Positions 25,273 to 35,182 of a stretch of 64,000 nucleotides of DNA are shown here, piece by piece (positions within the stretch are counted from its first letter, which is position 1; each line of letters begins with the position of its first letter). The position numbers were made by a program, and so were the translations under genes. Where the stretch lies: NCBI RefSeq assembly GCF_014697025.1, contig NZ_JACJRC010000001.1, forward strand, positions 682,001 to 746,000. Reading direction: 5' to 3'. Below the pieces are notes generated by a model. The model ran no database searches and was not told the origin of the DNA. It saw only the letters and a program-made list of their open reading frames with translations. Source of the stretch: Alkalinema sp. FACHB-956 (lineage in GTDB: Bacteria > Cyanobacteriota > Cyanobacteriia > Leptolyngbyales > Leptolyngbyaceae).

Positions 25273-26307
25273 CTAGAGAACTTTGAGATTTACCGTCACC
25301 AGCCAAATTGTAGACGGCTTATTCGCGGGACTGTAGGTGGCATTGGGATCCGAGATCACCTCACAGGTTGCCCCCTTCAACACCTTTTCTGCCAGATCCT
25401 GCAACGCCTCCTGCCCCAAAATCCCCGATTGAATCGCCGGACTCTCCGGTTGCACCTCCACGGATACGATCGACCCCGGCTGCCCCCCTTGAATTGGACT
25501 CACTTCCACCTTCACGATCGTCGGTAAGGTCTGCCCCCGCTGGATCGTTGGTGCCAGAACAATTTCTGTCCCCTGCTGAATTTGCAGAATCTTCAGCCCC
25601 GGATTGCCTAAGCTGGGATCATTGCCACTCTTGGGTGCTAAGCCTGCGGTTCCCACAGCAACCTCAAACTGCCCCTTAGGGACATTGGGCGGGCCATCCC
25701 CGTTATTCTTCCCTCCCCCAGGACTATCGCCCGTTGCCGGTATCTTGGGATCCCCGGAACTCGGTTTCCCATTCGGCTTGCCTCCCTTAGGCTGCTCCCC
25801 CGCAGGCTTGGCTGTACTCGGCTTAGAATTTGGCCTCTGAGGATTTGGTTTCTGGGTCGCTGGCGTCTTGGGATCTTGCGTTTTTTTCGTTGAATTCGGC
25901 GGCTTCGATTGCGATGTCTGCGGCGTTATGGGCTTCTCCTCCTTCGGCTGCTTAGGATCCACAGAATCCACAGAGGCTTCAGAAGACGGTTGGGATACCT
26001 GTGGTTCCGGATTCGACGCCGTTTCAGGTGGGGGAGATGCCACGCTAGAGCCCGATCGGGGTTGTTCTGGATTCCCCTTTGGGGCAACAAAGTCCGACTG
26101 CGTTGTCGGCTGGGTCGGAGCATCCACCAGTTCCACCGCGATCGAGTCCCCAGCCCCTCCGCCTGCCAACACATCCGCTCCCCAGCGCCGCACCCCCAGC
26201 AATAGCCCCGAATGCAGCACCAAAGAACCACAAAACACCGCTAACCAGAACTGAACAGGTTCCGGACGGCGGCGAAACGGTAGAGCGGCAGGGGTCGAAG
26301 ATTGCAC
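25273..26307 (-). CDS. TonB-like proline-rich membrane-anchored protein
   Basis: 344 aa from a GTG start at 26307, the only start in frame near the anchor. A single transmembrane helix (about residues 20-42, VQFWLAVFCGSLVLHSGLLL) follows a basic N-terminus. The next 130 residues are a long Pro/Lys/Ser/Gly-rich spacer (KPITPQTSQSKPPNSTKK is typical). A C-terminal domain of about 120 residues (LKILQIQQGTEIVLAPTIQR, EVSPIQGGQPGSIVSVEVQP, STIWLVTVNLKVL) resembles the TonB C-terminal fold in layout. TonB proteins span the periplasm and energise outer-membrane transporters. No ExbB/ExbD or receptor gene adjoins it, so the assignment rests on architecture. Confidence 0.75.
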   Translation of the reverse strand: MQSSTPAALPFRRRPEPVQFWLAVFCGSLVLHSGLLLGVRRWGADVLAGGGAGDSIAVELVDAPTQPTTQSDFVAPKGNPEQPRSGSSVASPPPETASNPEPQVSQPSSEASVDSVDPKQPKEEKPITPQTSQSKPPNSTKKTQDPKTPATQKPNPQRPNSKPSTAKPAGEQPKGGKPNGKPSSGDPKIPATGDSPGGGKNNGDGPPNVPKGQFEVAVGTAGLAPKSGNDPSLGNPGLKILQIQQGTEIVLAPTIQRGQTLPTIVKVEVSPIQGGQPGSIVSVEVQPESPAIQSGILGQEALQDLAEKVLKGATCEVISDPNATYSPANKPSTIWLVTVNLKVL

Positions 26308-26422
26308 AGTAAACAGCGAAATACTGGAAGACTACTCCCAGTGTAACGAAGCTTGTCCAAGCCGTAATTTTGGATACCGAAATTGCAACAGATCTGGGGA
26401 CGTGTGCCGTCCCCAGCCCGTT

Positions 26423-29400
26423 CTAGGCCATTTGGGGCGATAGGTGCGGCAATGGCTCCACCCAGAAGGTCAACACCGTTTCATCGATCCCCTTCAGTTG
26501 CAGTGGCATGCCCTTGATGATTTCCTCATCCTCCAGATAATCCGCCACCGCCGCCGAGACCAGAATACGTCCAGGATCCGCCGCCGCCTGCAAGCGTGCC
26601 GCAATGTTGACGCTGGGGCCGATCGCCGTATAGTCCGATCGCTCACTGCCGCCAAACATCCCCACTACAGCCGTGCCTTGGTGAATCCCACAACGGAACT
26701 TGAGGTTTGGCAAGCCCTGTTCTGCCCACTTCTGATTCAACTCATCCAAGGATTGATACATCCGGCGTGCGGTCGCGATCGCCCGCTTCACCTGTTCATT
26801 CGGCGTCAACTCCTCCGGCGCACCATAGAGCGCCAAGATCGCATCCCCCATAAACTTATCCACCGTACCGCCATTCTCAAACACCGCGCGGGTCATGGTC
26901 GCCAAATACTCATTCAGCAATTCCGCCACCCGCCGCGATCGCAACGTATTCGACAGTTGAGTAAAGCCCACGATATCGCTAAACAACACCGTCACCATCC
27001 TCGGTTCTGGCCGCAGATCCAGCGTCAGTTCACCCTTCGCAGCCCGCTGCACCAAGCTCTGGGGCAAGAAGCGCTTCAGCACCGATTCCGTTAAGTACTG
27101 GTTCAGCTCCACCATGCGCTGTTCCTTTTCCTTCAGCGCCAGCAAGTTCCGCACCTCCGCCAACAGGAGGCGATCGGTAAAGGGCTTCGACAGGTAGGCA
27201 TCAGCTCCCCGTTCCACCCCTTCCAGGCGGGTATCTTCATCGGCCTTCGCCGTTAGCAGAATCACCGGAGTCCCCCGCAACTCATCATCCAAACGGATCA
27301 TGCGAATCATGTCTAAACCGGAGACCTTCGGCATCATCAAATCCGTCACAATCAAATGGGGCCGATGCATCTGAGCCGACTGGAATCCTTCTTCTCCATT
27401 ACGGGCAGTAAAGACCTGGTAGCCCTGCTGCCGCAAGATCCCAGAGACATAGGTTCGCAGATCAGCGGTATCATCCACCACCAACACCCGTAGCCCATTC
27501 AGTTCCACAGTTGAAGAAATGACTTCGACCTCAGTCTCTTCAAGATCCTGCAACTCGGCCTGAATATCAGCCAGCTCCACCGCAGCCCGACTCGCCTGCA
27601 CCTCCGCATGTTCATTGACAATTTGATTCGCTGGTAAATGATCCGCCCCTAGAATGAGGGCGATCGCAAAGGTACTACCTTGACCATAGACCGAGGAAAC
27701 CTGGATTTCTCCCCCATGCATTTCCACCAACTCTTTCACCAGAGACAACCCGAGTCCCGTCCCTTCATAGCTCCGATTCACCGATCCCTCCGCCTGCCGG
27801 AACCGTTCAAAGAGATGGGGAATTTGATCCTCCCGAATGCCAATACCGGTGTCCCGCACCTTCAGCACTGCCCGATCGGTCTGGGAATTGTGCAGCAAGC
27901 TAACCGAAATCGTCCCCCCCGCTGGCGTAAACTTCATCGCATTGGACAGCAGGTTATAGACCACCTTGTCAAACTTCTCCAAGTCCAGATAGATCAGAGA
28001 ACAGGGCTGGAGTTGGGTCACAAGGCTGATGCCCTTCTTTTCGCAGTAGGGGCGAAAGGTTTCCACAATCTGATGGACAAAATCTGCCAGATCGCAAGGA
28101 CAGAACGTTGCCTGCATTCGTCCAGCATCCAAGCGTTGCAGATCCAAGAGTTGATTGACTAAGCGCAGCAACCGTCGAGAGTTACGCAGCGCAATGCCCG
28201 CTTGGTCATAGGACAGACCTTGCTTCTGGGCGATCGCAGACTCCAGCGGCCCCACCATCAGCGTCAAGGGAGTCCGAAACTCGTGGGAAATATTTTGGAA
28301 AAACTCGGTTTTTTGCCGATCGAGTTCCATCAGCTTTTCCGCTTGCTGACGGGTCGTTTGATACAAGCGTGCCTGCTGCACCGCGATCGCCGCCTGTTCG
28401 GAAACGGACTTTACCAGTTGGATCTCCGACTGTTTCCAGAGGCGAGGTTCACGATTCTGGCGCAGTGAAATACTGCCAATAATGCGACCATCCACCAACA
28501 GGGGCAAAACCAGCAACGCCCGTGCAGGGGATCGAAATTCTGGGGCATGCATCTCTGGGTAATGGGCCAGATCTTCCAGGACAACGGGCCGCTGATTGGT
28601 CAGAAGGTACTGAAGTACCGGGTTGCCTTCGATCGGCACTTGGGACTTAGGCAATAGCCGTGAGTGAGCATCTGCATCCTCCGCAAAGGTGCGCACCTCT
28701 TGAGAGCCTGACTCGTATAAACCAACACATTGCACGTACTGATCATCCGCGGTCCACAGCGACAGCGCGCAACCATCCACCTGCAACGCCAACCCTAATT
28801 GTTGAGTAATCGCCGAAAAAATCTCCTGGGGATCCAACGACGATCGAATAGCCGTTGTAATCGTGTTGAGTAGGGCTTCCCGCTTAGCCAGCGCCCGCAC
28901 CCGTTCGTAGGCTTGGGATTGGGACAGGGCTAGGGCTGCTTGATCCGCCACCATGGCGATTAACTCAACCTCACTCTCCTGCCATCCCCGCCCCGATTCG
29001 CATTGGTGCAAGGCAAGAACAGCAATCAGTTCCTGCTGGCAAATGAGTGGAACCAATAGGCTAGATTGAATTCCCGCATCGGTATAGACCTGGTGCAAAC
29101 TGTCTGGCTGTTCAGCAATCACGGGACTAGTTGCCACATCCTGGATGACTGCAACCGTTGCTAAGGGCCACACCGTTCGAGCCAAGGGATGCAATCCCGA
29201 CACCGTCTGACCTGAAACAGCCTGCGTTTGCAGCGAGGACTGCAAATTTCCCTCTGAAGACGCCTCTGCCGCACCTAACTGGCGATCGTAAACAAAAGCA
29301 TCTTCCTCCAATTGGCCATTCTGGCAAGGTCGTAGAACCCCATAGCTAACCTCAAAGGTCTGTCCTACAACGCCAACGATCGTCTTCAGTAACTCCTGGT

Positions 29401-29881
29401 AGCTTAAGGCACTACGAATCGTACTTGTGATCGCATTCAGCAACGTCTCTCGGCGGAGATTGCGGCGAAGCTCCTCCGTTCGAGCTTTCAGAACATTATG
29501 GGTGTCCGCTGCCTGACGAACCACCTGCTTTAGTTGCTCATCATCCCAGGGTTTAGTGACATATTTGAAAACTTTACCCGAGTTAATGGCTTCAACCAGA
29601 TCCTCAACATCCGTATAACCGGTCAAAATGATGCGGATGATATCAGGGTATTTTTGTGCAGTCAGACTGAGGAACTCTGTACCACTCATTTGAGGCATGC
29701 GCTGGTCAGAGATAATGACTGCAATATCACCTTCCTCTTCTAAGATTTTGAGTGCATCTGGCCCATTCTCGGCCCGCAGTACCCTAAATTCTCGATGAAA
29801 CGTCCGGTACAACAAATCCAGATTGTCAGGTTCATCATCGACAACCAAGAGCTTCTGCTTTTTACTATCACGAGCTACCAT
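26423..29881 (-). CDS. Hybrid sensor kinase with C-terminal class III adenylate cyclase (REC-GAF-GAF-HK-REC-CHD)
   Basis: 1152 aa. A receiver domain (10-130: LLVVDDEPDNLD, IISDQRMPQMSG, YVTKPWD) is followed by two GAF domains (about 155-320 and 340-505). The histidine kinase has its H-box in FQNISHEFRTPLTLMVGPL (near 530) and an ATPase part with RDTGIGIREDQIPHLFERF. A second receiver follows (about 795-910: LVVDDTADLR, IVTDLMMPKVSG, AYLSKPF). Last is a class III nucleotide cyclase (about 955-1150: VTVLFSDIVGFTQLSNTL, GGTVDKFMGDAILALYGAPE, RSDYTAIGPSVNIAARLQ). The metal-binding Asp pair, the Lys of VDKFMGD and the Asp of SDYT fit adenylate rather than guanylate cyclase. Cytoplasmic; it likely makes cAMP in response to a small ligand and a phosphorelay. 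No DNA-binding part. Confidence 0.93.
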   Translation of the reverse strand: MVARDSKKQKLLVVDDEPDNLDLLYRTFHREFRVLRAENGPDALKILEEEGDIAVIISDQRMPQMSGTEFLSLTAQKYPDIIRIILTGYTDVEDLVEAINSGKVFKYVTKPWDDEQLKQVVRQAADTHNVLKARTEELRRNLRRETLLNAITSTIRSALSYQELLKTIVGVVGQTFEVSYGVLRPCQNGQLEEDAFVYDRQLGAAEASSEGNLQSSLQTQAVSGQTVSGLHPLARTVWPLATVAVIQDVATSPVIAEQPDSLHQVYTDAGIQSSLLVPLICQQELIAVLALHQCESGRGWQESEVELIAMVADQAALALSQSQAYERVRALAKREALLNTITTAIRSSLDPQEIFSAITQQLGLALQVDGCALSLWTADDQYVQCVGLYESGSQEVRTFAEDADAHSRLLPKSQVPIEGNPVLQYLLTNQRPVVLEDLAHYPEMHAPEFRSPARALLVLPLLVDGRIIGSISLRQNREPRLWKQSEIQLVKSVSEQAAIAVQQARLYQTTRQQAEKLMELDRQKTEFFQNISHEFRTPLTLMVGPLESAIAQKQGLSYDQAGIALRNSRRLLRLVNQLLDLQRLDAGRMQATFCPCDLADFVHQIVETFRPYCEKKGISLVTQLQPCSLIYLDLEKFDKVVYNLLSNAMKFTPAGGTISVSLLHNSQTDRAVLKVRDTGIGIREDQIPHLFERFRQAEGSVNRSYEGTGLGLSLVKELVEMHGGEIQVSSVYGQGSTFAIALILGADHLPANQIVNEHAEVQASRAAVELADIQAELQDLEETEVEVISSTVELNGLRVLVVDDTADLRTYVSGILRQQGYQVFTARNGEEGFQSAQMHRPHLIVTDLMMPKVSGLDMIRMIRLDDELRGTPVILLTAKADEDTRLEGVERGADAYLSKPFTDRLLLAEVRNLLALKEKEQRMVELNQYLTESVLKRFLPQSLVQRAAKGELTLDLRPEPRMVTVLFSDIVGFTQLSNTLRSRRVAELLNEYLATMTRAVFENGGTVDKFMGDAILALYGAPEELTPNEQVKRAIATARRMYQSLDELNQKWAEQGLPNLKFRCGIHQGTAVVGMFGGSERSDYTAIGPSVNIAARLQAAADPGRILVSAAVADYLEDEEIIKGMPLQLKGIDETVLTFWVEPLPHLSPQMA

Positions 29882-30684
29882 GCACCAAGCTCCTGCTGCA
29901 AGGGCATTTCTGTTGACATTAGTTGAACTTGATTATGAAACACCCTGATTGAACAACCAGAAAGGATGCTAGAACGTTCTGCATACCGTTGAGATAGTAG
30001 CCGGATGGGACTAGCTATGTTTTGATTATCAGCAAGGCCCCGTAGGGTTTGCCATTGACTAAGGGAAACATCAATTCTGTCCACTGGTGGCTCCAAGGTA
30101 GTTTACCAACCAAGTTCTGCTTAATCAAACTTGCCCACTTCAGGTGAATTTCTAACTCGACTCCCTGAAAGTTAAGTGACGAATATCACCAACAGGCGCT
30201 ATTTTTCCGTAGTTCTACAGTACATCCTCCACTTCTCGATCGTATTTTCAAGCGACCCCAAGCAAATTCTGGGATTGATTGCCTAGGACAGCCTTTACAA
30301 GTCATTCTGAAATCCATCTGTAAAACCACAGTTTTTGAAAGACCACAGGCAATTGCTGAGTTAATTTCCCTCGGATGCTTTGAACTTTCTGGAGAATAGC
30401 TGGCAAACTAATTCTCTTGTACTATGATCCACTGAAAAATAATTTAAGCAGATTGTCTCTCTTCTATTCTTCTCTGGATCAAGGGTTTGATCAGGATACC
30501 TGAAAAGCTGAGGTTTAGGAATACGCTTGCACTACAGATAGCGAAGGAAAAACAAATCGCTTCATTTCCCACACTATAGGTATCATGAAGGGAAGTTGGC
30601 TCTGGAGTGATTGACTCCTAGGCTGTTTTACCTCTACCGATTTCTGCTTGTTCTTGCACCCTGTGGGTTTTGGGTCAATTTCCT
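29882..30684. other. 803-bp noncoding region between divergent genes
   Basis: It must contain the promoters of the cyclase gene (minus) and nrdR (plus). No tRNA, riboswitch or repeat was recognised. A 73-codon minus-strand frame at 29875-30096 overlaps the cyclase start, has no family features and is not accepted as a gene. Confidence 0.5.
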
Positions 30685-31152
30685 ATGCGCTGTCCAGTGT
30701 GTCATCACCTTGAGAACCGAGTGTTAGAGTCCCGATCGGCTGACTCTGGACAGAGTGTACGTCGCCGCCGAGAATGCTTGAAGTGTGGTCATCGCTTCAC
30801 AACCTATGAACGGATCGAGGTTGTGCCAATCACGGTAATCAAACGCAGTGGGAACCGTGAGATCTTCGATCGGCAAAAGCTGCTTCAGGGAGTCATCAAA
30901 GCCTGTGAAAAGTCCGGTGTCACTGAATCGGTTCTAGAAAACTTGGTCCTATCCGTAGAATCTGAAGTACAGCAACGTGCCTCTCGGGAAGTCAGTAGTG
31001 TGGAAATTGGACAACTGGTACTGAATCATTTAAGGCGGATCAGCGAAGTCGCCTATATTCGATTTGCGTCTGTCTATTCCCAATTTCAAGGATTAGACGA
31101 TTTTCTAGAGGTGCTTAACCAGCTTAAACAAGCAGAAGCACTCAGCCAGTAA
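30685..31152 (+). CDS. nrdR: Transcriptional repressor of ribonucleotide reductase genes
   Basis: 155 aa from the ATG at 30685; a TTG 15 bases upstream is possible but the family begins MRCPVC. The N-terminal zinc ribbon has the four cysteines [17 protein letters not shown] and [17 protein letters not shown]. The ATP-cone domain (about 45-135) starts [20 protein letters not shown] and includes [20 protein letters not shown] and [12 protein letters not shown]. NrdR binds ATP/dATP and represses nrd operons through NrdR boxes. The length is the family norm. Confidence 0.97.
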   Translation: MRCPVCHHLENRVLESRSADSGQSVRRRRECLKCGHRFTTYERIEVVPITVIKRSGNREIFDRQKLLQGVIKACEKSGVTESVLENLVLSVESEVQQRASREVSSVEIGQLVLNHLRRISEVAYIRFASVYSQFQGLDDFLEVLNQLKQAEALSQ

Positions 31153-31632
31153 CCTTACGCTTCAAAGGGATCAGGTCAAAGGGATCGGGACTGATCCCGG
31201 TCTATTGGTCTAGCCAGTCGGACAAAAAACTAAAGTTAAAACAGCTAAATATTAGATCTTGAGAAATATGGTTGGTCTTCCCAACGATTTTAATTAGTAT
31301 AAACAGTTAGTGAATGAAAAGAAGGACTGTTAGGCTACTTATAGCCTACTAAGTGGGTGTTATTGTGGGTGTCGTCTTAGTCTAACTGGTGCGGTTCCGT
31401 GACAATCATGGGTCGTGAATGGGTTGTATTGATTCACCACAGGGTCGGGGGTCTTCCCTAGCTGGTGATGGTGATTTGAGAGTGGTAGTATCCAAGTGAA
31501 ACACAGAATCTACCCCTGAGGGCTTGTCCTCTGATGAACTTTAGTCTAGGTAATTTTTGACATCCGATCAGGAGATGACTGGATCAAGTCGGGCGGGGCA
31601 GGATGGCTAGACCAACCTATGTAACTTAGGGA
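31153..31632. other. 480-bp noncoding region after nrdR
   Basis: No gene recognised. It includes a 7-bp hairpin close behind nrdR, GT-rich short repeats near 31350-31370 (GTGGGTGTTATTGTGGGTGT), and the promoter region of the STAND-like gene. Confidence 0.5.
31184..31201 (+). terminator. Possible hairpin terminator of nrdR (no U-tract)
   Basis: ATCGGGA-CTGA-TCCCGGT forms a 7-bp stem with a 4-base loop, 31 bases past the nrdR stop. No run of T follows, so it may be only a stabilising hairpin. Confidence 0.3.
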
Positions 31633-33336
31633 ATGAAGATTTTGCTTGACATGGCCTCGGAAATAGAACAACAACTTCACCCTAGTATCATCGGCAGTCT
31701 TACTGTGGGAGGAAGCAAAGTCCTAGTTGGAGCAGCCCATGGTGCGTTGGTCACTGTTTTGGACAAACCGGCGACGATCGCCCGCCGGAGATTGCCCTAT
31801 TTTTCGCTACCTCCCCCCTCTTCCCTCGGTGGACTGAATTTATCCCTGAGCAATCGGCAATGGGTCGATGAAGTGATTCATACGATTGTGCAGCGCCAGT
31901 CGGTGGTTCTGAGTCTAACCGATTGGGATCAACTTTCAGCCTTCTTAAGAAACCTGGCCCATCATCCCAGTATTACAACCTCACACCCGGATGGCTTGAT
32001 TTACATCAGTCAATCGATGACTGTTGCCGATTGTTTGCAGGAGTTGGTCACGCTGGTTGCCTACTCCTGTCCCACGACCCGCCTTCGCCCAAGGCAATTG
32101 CAGGAAGTGCTAGGGTCTCTAGAATGCCTGATTTTTCTAGAAGCATCTTTTTGGACTCCAGAAGACTTGCGATCGATGCAATCTCATCTACCCGCTTGTA
32201 CGATCGTTGCTGGGGTGACGGACTTAGGCGAGGGGCAATCGGCATTTTCTACGATCGGCTGGAGGACGATGACCCCTGGGGATCTGGTTGCCTCTGACAG
32301 CCATGGGAAGGGCTCGCCAAGTTATGAGCAAGGGATAGAGCAGCAAGTAAGGGCCGAAATTGAACACCATTTTGGATCATCTCAGGTACTGCTCAAAATG
32401 GTGCGCCGCCTGATCACCGCTGGGCCTAACCTCTCGGTGATTCAGCAATTTCTCAAACAATCGGATCCAAAGTTCAGTTTATTGGAACATGTGCTGGCTC
32501 CTTTAGGAACCCCGGAGCGCTGGATCTTGGCAGTCTTGCTAGCGTTAGGCCCTAGCGTCAGTTTAGCGGCAGAGCAGATCGCCAAGATCACTGGGCCCCT
32601 CAATCCGGAGCCCATGCTGCAATCATTACTCGATCGTGATTTGGTGGTGAGATGGGGCGATCGTTATGCTGCGTCTGCGGGGGTAGCGGAAGTTCTAGGG
32701 CGGAACTTTAAGGCTCAGCCTTGGATGAAACGGGTCTTAGACCATGTGCTACCTTGGGCCGAAGCTCACCAGCAGGATGTGGATGGGATCGGGCAGGAGT
32801 TACCTTTGCTGCTCTATAGCTTGAAGTGGGCGGTGGGTGAAGGCTTGTGGTCCGAGGTTTTGCGGCTGGCCCGATCGCTGGATCATACGCTGGTATTAGC
32901 CGCTCGATGGGATTGCTGGCGGCAGGTTTTACAATTTGCGCTCCAAGCGGCCCAGCAGTTGGAGGATCGATCGGCGGAGGCTTGGGCTTGGCACCAATTG
33001 GGGACGCGGGCCTTGTGTGAAGAGGCCATTCCAACGGCCTATGATGCTTTATCGAGATCGGCCCAGTTGCGTAAGACGTTACCCGATCCGTTAGCCTTAG
33101 CGGTGACGCAGCATAATCTTAACTATTTGCTGCAAAGTACACTGCCCAAGAAAGCCACAGAGCCTGGTGATCCAATTGCTGTCCAACAGCCGGTCGATCG
33201 CCGTCGGATGTATCTCATTTTAGGTTTGATCTGTTTTGCGACGTTTGGATTATCCGTAGGTATTGGCTTAGCGGTTCAATGGGTTCTCCAACCCGATGCG
33301 CCTCCCCTGTCAGTGCCGAGGGATGATGAGCCCTAG
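31633..33336 (+). CDS. Membrane-anchored STAND/NB-ARC-like protein with a lost P-loop
   Basis: 567 aa. After a short N-terminal module (GSLTVGGSKVLVGAAHGALV), residues about 90-215 follow the NB-ARC plan: SVVLSLTDWDQLSAFLRNL, HPDGLIYISQSMTVADCLQE and LECLIFLEASFWTPEDLRSM. Where a P-loop (GxxxxGKT) should stand it reads SLTDWDQLS, and the Walker B acids (normally LLVLDDVW) read IFLEASFW. It should therefore not hydrolyse ATP. The middle (about 270-350) looks like a winged-helix part (SLLEHVLAPLGTPERWILAV), and about 375-500 are TPR-like helices. A transmembrane helix ends the protein (YLILGLICFATFGLSVGIG, about 525-545) with a short tail. Likely an inactive STAND sensor or scaffold at the membrane; partners unknown. 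Confidence 0.7.
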   Translation: MKILLDMASEIEQQLHPSIIGSLTVGGSKVLVGAAHGALVTVLDKPATIARRRLPYFSLPPPSSLGGLNLSLSNRQWVDEVIHTIVQRQSVVLSLTDWDQLSAFLRNLAHHPSITTSHPDGLIYISQSMTVADCLQELVTLVAYSCPTTRLRPRQLQEVLGSLECLIFLEASFWTPEDLRSMQSHLPACTIVAGVTDLGEGQSAFSTIGWRTMTPGDLVASDSHGKGSPSYEQGIEQQVRAEIEHHFGSSQVLLKMVRRLITAGPNLSVIQQFLKQSDPKFSLLEHVLAPLGTPERWILAVLLALGPSVSLAAEQIAKITGPLNPEPMLQSLLDRDLVVRWGDRYAASAGVAEVLGRNFKAQPWMKRVLDHVLPWAEAHQQDVDGIGQELPLLLYSLKWAVGEGLWSEVLRLARSLDHTLVLAARWDCWRQVLQFALQAAQQLEDRSAEAWAWHQLGTRALCEEAIPTAYDALSRSAQLRKTLPDPLALAVTQHNLNYLLQSTLPKKATEPGDPIAVQQPVDRRRMYLILGLICFATFGLSVGIGLAVQWVLQPDAPPLSVPRDDEP

Positions 33337-33376
33337 GGGCAGGCTGACCTATCTCCCAACTAGCGTTGCAAAGTGA

Positions 33377-35182
33377 CTAAAGAGCTTGGTGCCTTGGAAT
33401 GGTGATCCTAAAAGTTGTGCCAGATCCGATCGACGAAATGCAGTCTAATTGCCCTTGGTGGGTTTGGGTCACAATTTGATAGCTGATGGAGAGTCCCATG
33501 CCAGTTCCTTTTCCGATCGATTTTGTCGTGAAAAAGGGATCAAATAGACGCTTCTGGATGTCTTCCGAGATCCCTGGGCCGTTATCAGTAATTTGAATCA
33601 TGACTTGATCGCGATCCCCTGTGCGAGTGCAAATCTGAATGGTTGGCTGGAAGGATGGGTTGGCTGTCATGGATCCTGGATGGACGCTTTCTTCCAGTGC
33701 ATCAATGGCATTGCTGATGATGCTGATAAAGACTTGGTTGAGTTGTCCGGCATAGCATTCCACCAACGGCAATTCCCCATAATCTTTGACGATCGTAATG
33801 GGTGGACAATGGGGATTGGGGTGAAGGCGACTTTGGAGAATCAACAGCGTGCTGTCAATGCCCTCATGGAGATCAACCGTTTTCAATTCCGATTCATCCA
33901 GACGGGCGAAGGTTCGGAGCGATCGCACAATCTGTTGGATGCGTTCGGTGCCAGTTTGCATGGAAACTAAGAGATCAGGTAAATCTTGGCTGATGAAGTC
34001 GAGTTCGATCGTCTCAATGGTTTCAGTAATGGTTGGGTCTGGTTTGGGATAGTGGTTCTGATAGAGTGTGGTGAGGGCTAAGAGATCCTGGGTATAGGTG
34101 CGAACATGTTTAATATTGCCTTGGATAAAGCTCAAAGGGTTATTAATTTCATGGGCAATCCCCGCGACCAACTGACCGAGACTCGACATTTTTTCTGCCT
34201 GAACCATTTGAACATGGGCTTGCTGTAATTGCGTGAGGGTTTGGGCCAGCGTTTCAGTGCGTTCATTTACTTTTTCCTCTAGGTCGGTGTAGGCTCCCTC
34301 TAAGGAATGGGCCATGCGATTAAAACTTTGGGCCAGCAGTCCCAGTTCATCCTGGGAGCGATCGTGGAGTCGGGTGGTTGAGTTGGGCGTGGCAGCGACC
34401 TGTCCCATCACGCGAATCATACTTTGTAAGCGGCGGTTGACCAAGCGATCGAAAAAGATATAGATCAACCCAATTAAAACAATGGCAAGGGCGGCAAATG
34501 TGGTTAATACGGTGTGGGTTAAGGCCGCTTGATTGGCCCGCAAATCCTGGGTTGGCACATAAATCATCAGCGTGCTAATGATATCGCCTACTTTCCAGCC
34601 GTAACCCTGATTCCGTCCATATTTTTCTACGAGTTTGGCGGGTGCGGTGTCTGGGCTCCAGTGGCATTTGAGACAACTGGATTCGACTTGAATCGGTTTA
34701 GCAATGTAAAAAGCTTCTTGATGGTTCAATGTCCGATAGCCCGTTGTTTCCTTGAGACTGCGATCGTTCTGAAAATTCTGGATAATTTGGGTTTCAAAAT
34801 CATCGGCTTGATCCGTTGGATTAAGGGGATTAAGGGTTGGTTGCCGATAAAGATATTCCGGAAGGAGTTCGTTAAAATATTCAAAAATTCTGCGAGTTGA
34901 AAATGTCGCTGACATTGCCTCCAACACAAAATCACTCGTGTATGCCTCAATGGCAGGACGGAGATCTTTACTAACAAACTTGCGATTCGCCTCGCCAAAA
35001 TTTAAGACAATTTCGCTGCGGCTCCGAGCTTCCTGTTCAAAAGTGTTGGATTGAATACCTTCTAAATACCAAGTTCCTACCGCTACGGAAACAACTAGGC
35101 ATAAACCGATGACTGCAATAAACTTCAGACGTAAAGAAAGGCGTCTGGGGACATCCCGTAACTTTTGTAGGAATGGGTGCAT
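33377..35182 (-). CDS. Membrane histidine kinase with Tll0287-like (DUF3365) c-type haem sensor domain
   Basis: 601 aa from ATG 35182; a TTG 36 bases upstream is less likely. A transmembrane helix (about 20-40, LKFIAVIGLCLVVSVAVGTW) is followed by a DUF3365 sensor (about 45-215). Its CLKCH (near 167) is a CxxCH c-haem site, as in Tll0287. A second transmembrane helix (about 225-250, TVLTTFAALAIVLIGLIYIF) and HAMP follow. The kinase core has MSSLGQLVAGIAHEINNP (His near 340) and the ATPase motifs ITDNGPGISEDIQKRLFDPF and GKGTGMGLSISYQI. It probably senses redox state or gas through haem outside the cytoplasmic membrane. The catalytic core is closely similar to the three other HEINNP/HELNNP kinases in this window. 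No response regulator lies beside it. Confidence 0.92.
   Translation of the reverse strand: MHPFLQKLRDVPRRLSLRLKFIAVIGLCLVVSVAVGTWYLEGIQSNTFEQEARSRSEIVLNFGEANRKFVSKDLRPAIEAYTSDFVLEAMSATFSTRRIFEYFNELLPEYLYRQPTLNPLNPTDQADDFETQIIQNFQNDRSLKETTGYRTLNHQEAFYIAKPIQVESSCLKCHWSPDTAPAKLVEKYGRNQGYGWKVGDIISTLMIYVPTQDLRANQAALTHTVLTTFAALAIVLIGLIYIFFDRLVNRRLQSMIRVMGQVAATPNSTTRLHDRSQDELGLLAQSFNRMAHSLEGAYTDLEEKVNERTETLAQTLTQLQQAHVQMVQAEKMSSLGQLVAGIAHEINNPLSFIQGNIKHVRTYTQDLLALTTLYQNHYPKPDPTITETIETIELDFISQDLPDLLVSMQTGTERIQQIVRSLRTFARLDESELKTVDLHEGIDSTLLILQSRLHPNPHCPPITIVKDYGELPLVECYAGQLNQVFISIISNAIDALEESVHPGSMTANPSFQPTIQICTRTGDRDQVMIQITDNGPGISEDIQKRLFDPFFTTKSIGKGTGMGLSISYQIVTQTHQGQLDCISSIGSGTTFRITIPRHQAL

Noticed and set aside
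29875-30096. 73-codon minus-strand frame upstream of the cyclase gene
   Set aside because: Overlaps the start of the cyclase, no family signature, no ribosome site.
31240-31620. Possible structured RNA in the GT-rich gap after nrdR
   Set aside because: No known RNA family could be recognised by eye; covariance search (Infernal/Rfam) would be needed.
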